Both the position numbers and the translations under genes were made by a program. DNA of 42,087 nt from Prevotella sp. UBA3837 (lineage in GTDB: Bacteria > Bacteroidota > Bacteroidia > Bacteroidales > Bacteroidaceae). Location: NCBI GenBank assembly GCA_002392835.1, contig DGHX01000186.1, forward strand, positions 7,591-49,677, in the 5' to 3' direction. Each line of letters opens with the position of its first letter. The stretch's first letter is position 1. Positions 29,334-36,439 of this stretch are shown piece after piece. The notes under the pieces are model-generated. The model ran no database searches, was not told where the DNA came from, and was given only the letters and a program-made list of their open reading frames with translations.

Positions 29334-31009
29334 AGTTCTTCTGCCATGCTTATGGCCCGCCGCAGCGCGCCCAGTTTGTTGTTCACTTCCTGCAGTTCAT
29401 ACTCCACGTCGCTCTTGGCCACTATGCCGCCGCCGGCCTGGAACCACAGCTCGCCGCCGCGGCTGACGAAGGTGCGTATGGTGATGGCCTGGTTCAGGCT
29501 GCCGTCGAGCCCAATGACGCCTATGCAGCCGCCGTAGGCACCGCGGTTGTGCGGCTCGTATTCGCTGATGAGCTGCATAGCGCGCACCTTAGGCGCCCCA
29601 GAGAGCGTGCCGGCAGGGAAGGTGTCGATGAACGCCTGTATGGGGTCTTTGCCCTCGTCGAGCATGCCGCTGACGCGACTGACCAGGTGTATGACGTGCG
29701 AGTAGTACTGTATGTCCTTGTAGTATTCCACCTTCACCCCGTGGCAGTTGCGGCTGAGGTCGTTGCGGGCCAGGTCGACGAGCATCACATGCTCGGCGTT
29801 CTCCTTCGGATCCTGGCGCAGGAACTCCGCTCCGCGGCGGTCAGCCTCGGCATCGCCGGTCCGACGGGTGGTGCCGGCGATGGGGTCGATGTACATGCGT
29901 AAAGCCCCCCCTACGGCCCCCGAAGCCCCCAAAGCCTCCCCTACGGCCCCCGAGGGGGCTTCTATAGTTTCAAGGGCAGGGTCAAGGGCATGGTCTATAG
30001 TAGCCCCCTCGGGGGCCGAAGGGGGGGCCATCCCCTCGGGGGCCGAAGGGGGGGCTTTTGAGGCTTCAATCCTGCAGTGGGTCTCGGGCGAGGAACCGAA
30101 GATGCGGAAGCCGCCGAAGTCGAAGTAGAACAGATAGGGGCTGGGGTTGATGCTGCGCAGGGCGCGATAGAGGCGGAAGTCATCGCCCTCATAGCGCTGC
30201 ACAAAGCGGCGCGACAGCACAATCTGGAACACATCGCCGCGCAGGCAGTGCTGTATGCCGCGGCGGATGTTCTGGCGGTGCTCGTCGTCGCTGAGCGTCG
30301 AATGCACGTCGCCCACGGCGCGGAAACCGTATTCCCGCACGTTGGCACGGTTCATGGCCTTGAGTATGTTGTCAATGGCCTCAGAAGCCCCCGAAGCCCC
30401 CCCTACGGCCCCCGAGGGGGCTTCTATAGTTTCAAGGGCAGGGGCAAGGGCATGGTCTATAGTAGCCCCCTCGGGGGCCGAAGGGGGGGCTATCCCCTCG
30501 GGGGCCGAAGGGGGGGCTTCCAATGCAACAATCTTCAGCCGGTTATTGTGGTGGTCGAACACGATGACGGTCTTGTATAGGATGTATAACACGTCGGGAG
30601 CGTCATTCTCTGCCTGCGTCTCGTCTTTGACGGCGATATTCTCGAAGTAGCGCACTGCATTGAACGATGTATAGCCGAAGAGCCCCACCAGGTTGGCATC
30701 GTCGCCCTCAACATGTAGGCGGTCGGTCAGTGCGTGGATGGCATCGGCGGTGCCGAAAGCGGCGCTCAGCTCCTGCCGCTGCTGGCTGCCGTCAGGATAG
30801 CTGACGGTGGCGATGCCGTGGCCTATGGCAACGGATGCGACGGGATTGATGCCGATGAAGGAACGGGCGTTGCTCTGGTCGTGATAGTCGCTGCTCTCCA
30901 TGAGTGCGCTCTGTGGGTACAGGTCGCGCAGCCGCATATAGATGCTGACCGGGGTGTAGAGGTCGGCCAGTATCGTGCGGCTTGTGGTTGTATAGTTAAA
31001 AGTCTCCAT
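29330..31009 (-). CDS. trpE: Anthranilate synthase component I with two in-frame palindromic inserts
   Basis: The 559-residue product is about 90-100 residues longer than typical Bacteroidetes TrpE. The N-terminal 'SALMESSDYHD' corresponds to the feedback site for Trp (LLES in other TrpE). The chorismate-binding core shows 'VFQIVLSRRF', 'SPYLFYFDFGGFRIFGSSPE', 'PIAGTTRRTG', 'ENAEHVMLVDLARNDLSR', 'SGAPKVRAM' and 'GGCIGVIGLDG'. Two insertions with nearly identical Ala/Pro/Gly/Ser-rich content occur at residues about 164-209 (before 'AIDNILKAMN') and 317-370 (in the turn between 'SPETHCRI' and 'MYIDPIAGT'). All visible catalytic segments are intact. It overlaps trpB by 14 bases. Confidence 0.94.
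   Translation of the reverse strand: METFNYTTTSRTILADLYTPVSIYMRLRDLYPQSALMESSDYHDQSNARSFIGINPVASVAIGHGIATVSYPDGSQQRQELSAAFGTADAIHALTDRLHVEGDDANLVGLFGYTSFNAVRYFENIAVKDETQAENDAPDVLYILYKTVIVFDHHNNRLKIVALEAPPSAPEGIAPPSAPEGATIDHALAPALETIEAPSGAVGGASGASEAIDNILKAMNRANVREYGFRAVGDVHSTLSDDEHRQNIRRGIQHCLRGDVFQIVLSRRFVQRYEGDDFRLYRALRSINPSPYLFYFDFGGFRIFGSSPETHCRIEASKAPPSAPEGMAPPSAPEGATIDHALDPALETIEAPSGAVGEALGASGAVGGALRMYIDPIAGTTRRTGDAEADRRGAEFLRQDPKENAEHVMLVDLARNDLSRNCHGVKVEYYKDIQYYSHVIHLVSRVSGMLDEGKDPIQAFIDTFPAGTLSGAPKVRAMQLISEYEPHNRGAYGGCIGVIGLDGSLNQAITIRTFVSRGGELWFQAGGGIVAKSDVEYELQEVNNKLGALRRAISMAEEL
29902..30057 (-). repeat. Palindromic insert 2 in trpE
   Basis: It has the same plan as the trpF insert, but one arm is extended by a partial repeat unit on each side: GCCCCCCCTACGGCCCCCGA occurs with a second, altered copy, and the opposite arm carries two GGGGGCCGAAGGGGGGG units. 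CTATAG marks the inner ends of both arms. The centre contains CAAGGGCAGGGTCAAGGGC. It maps to TrpE residues about 317-370. Confidence 0.85.
30385..30520 (-). repeat. Palindromic insert 1 in trpE
   Basis: This is the same element as at 29902-30057 with an almost identical centre (CAAGGGCAGGGGCAAGGGC), inserted in the same orientation and frame. It maps to TrpE residues about 164-209. Confidence 0.85.
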
Positions 31010-32198
31010 ATTCTCCTGCCAGGTTTTTGTTGTTAAGGTATGTCTCTACGTCCTTGTCGCCGCGTCCGCTCACCGTCAGGACGACGACGTCGTTGGGCTT
31101 GAATGCCATCTTCGACAGTGCTGCCACGGCGTGTGCGCTCTCTATGGCGGGTATGATGCCCTCCATGCGCGTCAGCTCGTAGCCGGCGCTGATGGCCTCG
31201 TCGTCGTTGATGCTCAGCACCTGTGTGCGCCCCTGCCGTGCCATGTTGCAGTGCATGGGGCCCACGCCGGGATAGTCGAGGCCGGCCGAGATGGTGAAGG
31301 CCTCCTGTATCTGGCCGTCGTCGTTCTGCATGACCAGCATCTTCGCTCCGTGCAGTATGCCCATGGTGCCGCGGTGGATGGTGGCTGCGGTGTGGTCGGT
31401 CTGCCAGCCGTGGCCCCCGGCTTCGGCCAGCACTATCTTCACCCGCTCGTCGTCCATGTAGTGGTAGACGGTTCCTGCGGCGTTGCTGCCGCCCCCGATG
31501 CAGGCCACCAGATAGTCGGGGTAGTCGCGCCCCACCTTCTCCTGCAGCTGCCATTTTATCTCCTCCGAGATGACGCTCTGCATGCGTGCCACCAGGTCGG
31601 GGTAGGGGTGCGGCCCCATAGTGGAGCCTACGATGTAGAAGGTGTCGCTGGGGTGGCAGCACCAGTCGCGTATGGCCTCCGAGCAGGCGTCGCTCAGCGT
31701 CATGTTGCCAGTGCGCACGGGGTGCACCTCAGCGCCCAGCATGCGCATGCGCTCCACGTTGGTGTGCTGTCGCTCCACGTCGGTGGCACCCATGAACACC
31801 TCGCACTGCATGCCCATCAGGGCGCAGACCGTCGCCGTGGCCACGCCATGCTGTCCGGCGCCCGTCTCGGCTATGATGCGCGTCTTCCCCATCTTCTTGG
31901 CCAGCAGGATCTGGCCCACGGTGTTGTTGATCTTGTGCGCTCCGGTGTGGTTCAGGTCCTCGCGCTTCAGGTAGAGCTGGCAGCCGTAGCGCTCGCTCAT
32001 GCGGCGTGCGAAGTAGAGCGGTGAGGGCCGTCCCACATAGTCGCGCAGCAGCTGGTGGTACTCCTGCTTGAACTCCTCGCTCTCGATGATGGGGCGATAG
32101 GCCTGCTGCAGGTCGTGCACACATTTGTAGAGAATCTCGGGCACGTAGGCTCCGCCGAACTCTCCGTAGAAACCGTTTTCGTCAACTTGATACTTCAT
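30996..32198 (-). CDS. trpB: Tryptophan synthase beta subunit
   Basis: The 400-residue product starts MKYQVDENGFYGEFGG at 32198; an in-frame ATG at 32234 adds a low-complexity MTTTITTKTTRN and is less likely. PLP lysine lies in 'GAHKINNTVGQILLAKKMG' (about residue 87), followed by 'ETGAGQHGVATATV'. The phosphate-binding loop is 'CIGGGSNAAGT'. TrpB joins indole and serine to make tryptophan in the alpha2beta2 complex. It is the first gene after the attenuator, and its last 14 bases overlap trpE. The leader in front of it carries a promoter, a Trp-rich leader peptide and a terminator, so the operon is probably controlled by attenuation. Confidence 0.96.
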   Translation of the reverse strand: MKYQVDENGFYGEFGGAYVPEILYKCVHDLQQAYRPIIESEEFKQEYHQLLRDYVGRPSPLYFARRMSERYGCQLYLKREDLNHTGAHKINNTVGQILLAKKMGKTRIIAETGAGQHGVATATVCALMGMQCEVFMGATDVERQHTNVERMRMLGAEVHPVRTGNMTLSDACSEAIRDWCCHPSDTFYIVGSTMGPHPYPDLVARMQSVISEEIKWQLQEKVGRDYPDYLVACIGGGSNAAGTVYHYMDDERVKIVLAEAGGHGWQTDHTAATIHRGTMGILHGAKMLVMQNDDGQIQEAFTISAGLDYPGVGPMHCNMARQGRTQVLSINDDEAISAGYELTRMEGIIPAIESAHAVAALSKMAFKPNDVVVLTVSGRGDKDVETYLNNKNLAGEYGDF

Positions 32199-32240
32199 GT
32201 TGCGTGTAGTTTTTGTGGTTATTGTTGTTGTCATTGTTGC

Positions 32241-32285
32241 AATAAAGAAAGGGACCCGCCGCGATTCCGACGTGTCCCTTTTCTT
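32241..32285 (-). terminator. trp attenuator terminator
   Basis: On the minus strand AAGAAAAGGGAC (32285-32274) pairs with GTCCCTTTCTT (32255-32245), followed by TTTATT. It ends only a few bases before the trpB start region. Its 5' arm overlaps the antiterminator partner. Confidence 0.8.
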
Positions 32286-32352
32286 GTATGACTATATATA
32301 CAAAATGGGTGGCATCTCGCGACTATTTGTATCTCGAGCGACGCCACCACCA
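32284..32352 (-). promoter_or_regulatory. Mutually exclusive trp leader structures (1:2 and 2:3)
   Basis: The Trp-codon region GGTGGC (32348-32343) can pair with GCCACC (32313-32308) as the 1:2 stem, extended by CGC/GCG. Alternatively, CCCATTTTGTAT (32309-32298) can pair with ATACAA (32289-32284) and the following GAAAAGGG, which uses up the 5' arm of the terminator. A ribosome stalled at the Trp codons would cover region 1 and favour the antiterminator. The pairing is seen by eye only; energies were not computed. Confidence 0.7.
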
Positions 32353-32373
32353 TGTGCTTTTTTCAATAATCAT
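32323..32373 (-). CDS. trpL: trp leader peptide (MIIEKSTWWWRRSRYK)
   Basis: This 16-codon ORF with a TAG stop lies between the operon promoter and the terminator. It contains three consecutive TGG codons (32352-32344) in a peptide of 16 residues, the hallmark of a tryptophan attenuator. Its ATG is about 33 bases downstream of the -7 element. The stop falls just before region 2 of the leader RNA, the correct geometry for 1:2 pairing to be blocked when translation finishes and released when it stalls. Confidence 0.85.
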   Translation of the reverse strand: MIIEKSTWWWRRSRYK

Positions 32374-32405
32374 ACTTCGTCTAGTTTTGTTTCTATTTTG
32401 CGCTG

Positions 32406-32437
32406 CAAAGTTACGCACTTTTCTTCTAACCTGCAAA
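32406..32437 (-). promoter_or_regulatory. trp operon promoter
   Basis: The minus strand has TTTG (32437-32434), 20 bases, then TAACTTTG (32413-32406), a full Bacteroidetes promoter. It is the only strong promoter I see for the seven trp genes. Confidence 0.75.
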
Positions 32438-32492
32438 TATTTTGGCATATTTTTTTAAATTTTGTTCATTTCTTCGTGTCTTTGTGTTGAAA

Positions 32493-32627
32493 ATGAAAGA
32501 TGATGGGGTCGGGGGCAGCACCATCGTCCGCCGGTGCCCCACCTGCTCGCAGCGGTGCTGCCTGGTTCCTTTGCAGTGGGCCCTGGCGGCTCGACAGCTG
32601 TGTCCTCAGCGGCCCCGAAAGCGTTAA
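32493..32627 (+). CDS. Possible 44-residue Cys-rich small ORF
   Basis: In the gap between the trp promoter and the next gene, a GC-rich island encodes MKDDGVGGSTIVRR, then CPTCSQRCC, and ends RPRKR. Third codon positions are GC-rich. No -7 box is seen at a proper distance, and the same island contains a 9-bp inverted repeat GGCAGCACC/GGTGCTGCC (32514-32522, 32554-32562), so a structured RNA or a decayed gene is equally possible. Confidence 0.2.
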   Translation: MKDDGVGGSTIVRRCPTCSQRCCLVPLQWALAARQLCPQRPRKR

Positions 32628-32686
32628 TAGAATTAAAAGTGCGTGAAATGTAGCCCGTGCTGTTCTGTATTTCCAAAAAAATATCG

Positions 32687-32694
32687 TACCTTTG
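32687..32694 (+). promoter_or_regulatory. -7 element for the 32750 hydrolase operon
   Basis: TACCTTTG matches TAnnTTTG and lies 55 bases upstream of the first ATG. The -33 element is not clear. Confidence 0.5.
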
Positions 32695-32749
32695 CACGCG
32701 CATACATCTTATGTTTAAAAACTAACCCGTCGATTGCTAACTTATTAAC

Positions 32750-35700
32750 ATGACTATAATGAACAAACTGAGAAAGAGCCTTGTCCTGCTGGCCGTACTC
32801 CTCGGTACGGTGGCGCTGTGGGGTGCCAATACGCAGCAGAGCGTGCAGCAGGTGACGTCGGCCGTCACGCTGACTGCCGATGTTGACTACATCGTGACCT
32901 CGTCAACCCCCTTCACCGACCAGGGTGTGGTGAATATCCAGAACACTGACCATGCCGTGCTCATCCTTGCCGGCGTGAAGCCGTCGGCAGCCCTGTCGCT
33001 GCTGTCGGAGCATGTACAGATAGACGGTGCACGCGCGGTGAACAACAGCAACTGCCAGGTGAAGCTGTACAACCACGGATGTATCATCCTGCCCTACGGC
33101 AGCAACACCAAGCCGCTCACCGTTTATAGCGAGCGCGACTTCCAGGGCGAGGCCGTCAACGACTTCGGCCTGGAGAACGATGGCGGCTACATGAACACCC
33201 TGACCGACAGGCAGCTGAACAACCACATACGCTCCTTCCGCCTGAAGCGCGGCTACATGGTCACCTTCTCGCTGAAGGCCGGCGGCCGCGGCTACAGCCG
33301 CTGTTTCATAGCCGCCGACGCCGACCTGGAGGTAGCCGAGCTGCCCGCCATCCTCGACCGCAGCATCAGCTCCTACCGAGTGTTCAAATGGTACGATGCC
33401 GGCAAGGCTCAGCTGGCCAACTGCATGGACAAGACTGTGCTCGGCGCGCTGAACGTGCAGAGCAGCTACGACTGGGCTCAGGGTAACGAAAGCTTCCTGC
33501 CCGACTATGAGTGGGTGCCCAACCACATCTATGAGGACTGGCCCAGCTCGTCCACTATCGGCAAGACCACACAGTCGCCCCACTGCAAGAACAACAACGA
33601 GCCGCTGAACAAGAGCGACGACCGCCCGCAGGACCTGAACACCATTCTGAACAACTGGGAAAACATGATGCGCACCGGACTGCGCCTGTGCTCGCCCTCG
33701 TCGTGGGACGGCAGCGACTATGTGAGCAATGCCAGCGGCTTCCTGCGCCAGTTCCTCGACAGCATCGATACCCGCGGCTGGCGCTGCGACATCATCGACC
33801 TGCACTGCTACTGGGCCGAAGGCTCCTTTAACAGCATCGGTAACTGGACCAACGCCTGCCACCGACCCATCTGGATATCGGAGTGGTGCTGGGGCGCTTC
33901 GTGGAACAACAACGGTGCCTTTGCCAGCGGCGTTACCGAGAGTCAGGTGCGCGACGCCCTGGAGCGCATCTGCAGCAAGCTCAACGGCCTGGACTACGTG
34001 GAGCGCTATTACTATTGGAACAACGAGCGTGACCCGTCGAGGCTCTACAGGAACGGACAGCTCAGCCCGGCCGGACAGATGTATGCCAAACTCGACGGCG
34101 GACTGGCCTACAAGGGCACCGTGGGCTATGTGCCTGCCGTGCCGCGCCAGCAGGCTCCCGCCAACCTGGCCATCAGCTTCAACCACAAGACACAGAAGGC
34201 CGAGCTCAGCTGGGACGAGTATAACGGCGAGATGAACGAATACGCACGCTTAGAGTGCAAGAAAGACGACAACAGCACGTGGACGACGGTGTGCGAGCTG
34301 CCCATGACGGAGGAAACGGGCCGCATGACGACCGACAGCGTGGAGGCACAGCTCGGCTGGCAGTTCCGCATCGTGGAGAAGGTGGGCGACGGCAAGCTCT
34401 ACGCCAGCAACACCGTGATGGCCGCCTCCAGCAGCCTGGGAACCGGCGATGCCATCGGCGTAGGCGGCAAGACCATGTACCTGGGCGGCAACCTCGCCTT
34501 CAACGGCACCTTCGCACTGGGACTCTGCGGATGGACCAACGGACAGGGACAGCCCCTGGCACAGCCGTGGTTCAAGGCCGTCGGAGGCGTGGGCGACGGC
34601 ACTGCGGCCTTCCTGCAGAGCTGCGGACATGGAGGCACCGACTCAGAGCGCTCGGTGTTCACTGTCTTCGACCTGCAGCCCAATACCTACTATTACTTCT
34701 CGGCCGACTCGCGCAACGTCAGCTCGTCGACGCTGGCACGCTACTGCCAGCTGGCACTGAGCAACGACGGCAAGAGCCTCGACAAGACCGTCATCAACAT
34801 CGACAATACCTCGACCAACTGGGCCACCAAGTTCATCATCTTCAACAGCGGCGAGTACAGCAAGGCCATCCTGTCGCTGGCCATGCTGCAGGCCAAGTCG
34901 CAGTTCGACAACATCAAGCTCTACCCCCTCTTCGACAGCGAGGATCAGGCACAGAACCACGGCGCTCAGCTCGAGGTCGAGCAAGACCCGATGGGCACGG
35001 AGGGCATGGAGATCATGGCCGTCCGCATCCGTCCGCGTGTGCAGCAGCTGGCTAAGCAGGCACGCAACTTCATCAATCACTTCCGCCTGCCGGGCCACGA
35101 GCAGCTGGAAATCATACTCAGCACCGTTGAGAAGGACATTGACACTACCCCCGCCCTCAAGGTGGTGGCCTACGATGCCGTGCTGCGCAGTGCTGTGGCC
35201 AGATACCTGCCCATGGCCGTGGCCGAGGGCCTGGTGACGTCTCCCGACTTCAAGACCCTCAATGGCTGGCAGACGAAGGCCGGCACCTACAAGGGCGGCG
35301 ACCAGCGCACGAACACACTGGGCGGACAGAGCTTCTGGAACGCCTGGTGGAACCTGACGCCCGCCGAGGCCGAAGGCCAGACCATGGCCGTGCGCCAGAC
35401 GGTGAACGACCTGGAGCACGGACTCTATGCCGTGGAGTGCCAGGCCACCACGCAGCACTACTGTCTGAGCGACCAGCATGCCTACATCGTCAGCGGCACC
35501 GACAGCGTGCCCACGCTGCCCATGCAGAGCGACTATATGGACATTCCCTGCATGGACGATGCCGAGCGCTGGGAGACGCTCACCTCGCTGCCCGTCTATG
35601 TCGACGAGGGCGGCAGCGTCACCATCGGCTTCGAAAGCTCGAAGCAGGGGGCGCAGGACCTGGCCTGGCGCGAGCTGGGCAAGCTCAACTCAGCCGGCGA

Positions 35701-36373
35701 CCACCGCGAGGGATGGTGGGGAGTCACCAACTTCCGCCTGTGCCGCATGCCCCTCTACCGCCTCAACACCACTGCCGGACAGTGGGGCGTGGCCTGCCTG
35801 CCTTACGCCGTGAAGCCCTCCGACGGGCTGACCTTCTACCAGATCATAGGCATCACGCCCGACTACCAGCGCCTCTGCCTGGAGCCCCTCAGCGAGGTCG
35901 AGGCCGGCATGCCCTTCGTCTACCTGCCCACACAGCAGCAGCACCTGTTCCAGGAGTATGGCGAGCGTGCAACGAAGCCCGCCGATGCTTCCTGCAACCT
36001 CATTGGCTACTTCACCACCAACAACCTGAAGGTGCGCCAGGGCTACTATGCCCTCATCGACGGGGTGTGGAAGAAGATTTCCGACAGCCGCGACCGCCCC
36101 TACGTGGGTAACTTCACCGCCGTGATGCGCGCCATTGACGAGAAGCACCTCATGCCCGTCATTGCCGACTGGACAGGCACCACCATGCCCATCGAGGGCG
36201 TCACCGAGGAGGAGATAGCCGCCGGCATTACCCTCCACCCGTCATCCTCCGACCTCCACCCGTCATCCTCCACCGTCTACACCCTGGGCGGCACGCCCGC
36301 CACCGGCACCTCGCAGCCTGGCATATACATCAGGCAGCAGGGCGACAAGGTGCAGAAGACGGTTATCAAGTAA
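32750..36373 (+). CDS. Secreted glycoside hydrolase, Glyco_hydro_cc (GH128-like) multidomain
   Basis: The 1207-residue product has a signal peptide ('LRKSLVLLAVLLGTVALWGA'); starts at 32750 and 32759 both fit. Residues about 200-460 hold a clan GH-A-like barrel of the glycosyl hydrolase catalytic-core type: the candidate acid/base Glu in 'NNNEPLNKSDD' (about 283), 'DIIDLHCYW', and the candidate nucleophile Glu in 'PIWISEWCWG' (about 377). GH128 members of this type cut beta-1,3-glucan; activity here is inferred. A fibronectin-III-like module (about 465-560) and beta-rich carbohydrate-binding-like modules follow. The C-terminus 'VYTLGGTPA...PGIYIRQQGDKVQKTVIK' is a sorting-type tail, directly preceded by a 21-bp repeat insertion. 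Confidence 0.85.
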   Translation: MTIMNKLRKSLVLLAVLLGTVALWGANTQQSVQQVTSAVTLTADVDYIVTSSTPFTDQGVVNIQNTDHAVLILAGVKPSAALSLLSEHVQIDGARAVNNSNCQVKLYNHGCIILPYGSNTKPLTVYSERDFQGEAVNDFGLENDGGYMNTLTDRQLNNHIRSFRLKRGYMVTFSLKAGGRGYSRCFIAADADLEVAELPAILDRSISSYRVFKWYDAGKAQLANCMDKTVLGALNVQSSYDWAQGNESFLPDYEWVPNHIYEDWPSSSTIGKTTQSPHCKNNNEPLNKSDDRPQDLNTILNNWENMMRTGLRLCSPSSWDGSDYVSNASGFLRQFLDSIDTRGWRCDIIDLHCYWAEGSFNSIGNWTNACHRPIWISEWCWGASWNNNGAFASGVTESQVRDALERICSKLNGLDYVERYYYWNNERDPSRLYRNGQLSPAGQMYAKLDGGLAYKGTVGYVPAVPRQQAPANLAISFNHKTQKAELSWDEYNGEMNEYARLECKKDDNSTWTTVCELPMTEETGRMTTDSVEAQLGWQFRIVEKVGDGKLYASNTVMAASSSLGTGDAIGVGGKTMYLGGNLAFNGTFALGLCGWTNGQGQPLAQPWFKAVGGVGDGTAAFLQSCGHGGTDSERSVFTVFDLQPNTYYYFSADSRNVSSSTLARYCQLALSNDGKSLDKTVINIDNTSTNWATKFIIFNSGEYSKAILSLAMLQAKSQFDNIKLYPLFDSEDQAQNHGAQLEVEQDPMGTEGMEIMAVRIRPRVQQLAKQARNFINHFRLPGHEQLEIILSTVEKDIDTTPALKVVAYDAVLRSAVARYLPMAVAEGLVTSPDFKTLNGWQTKAGTYKGGDQRTNTLGGQSFWNAWWNLTPAEAEGQTMAVRQTVNDLEHGLYAVECQATTQHYCLSDQHAYIVSGTDSVPTLPMQSDYMDIPCMDDAERWETLTSLPVYVDEGGSVTIGFESSKQGAQDLAWRELGKLNSAGDHREGWWGVTNFRLCRMPLYRLNTTAGQWGVACLPYAVKPSDGLTFYQIIGITPDYQRLCLEPLSEVEAGMPFVYLPTQQQHLFQEYGERATKPADASCNLIGYFTTNNLKVRQGYYALIDGVWKKISDSRDRPYVGNFTAVMRAIDEKHLMPVIADWTGTTMPIEGVTEEEIAAGITLHPSSSDLHPSSSTVYTLGGTPATGTSQPGIYIRQQGDKVQKTVIK
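36232..36273 (+). repeat. 21-bp CCTCCACCC tandem repeat before the C-terminal tail
   Basis: Two 21-bp units (36232-36252, 36253-36273) encode DLHPSSS-type residues immediately before 'VYTLGG'. They are related to the repeats in tsaE and at 38968. Confidence 0.75.
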
Positions 36374-36439
36374 CCGCTCTTCTGCTGACGGTAAGACGCT
36401 ATAATACGATATCCACCCACTAAAAACACCCACTGAACA

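Noticed and set aside
29330..31009. TrpE inserts as domain fusion or linker of known function
   Set aside because: The inserted residues show no known domain and are the translation of a DNA palindrome also found in trpF; repeat origin explains them better.
32221..32320. T-box or tryptophan riboswitch before trpB
   Set aside because: No T-box sequence is present, whereas a Trp-rich leader peptide and competing hairpins explain the leader.
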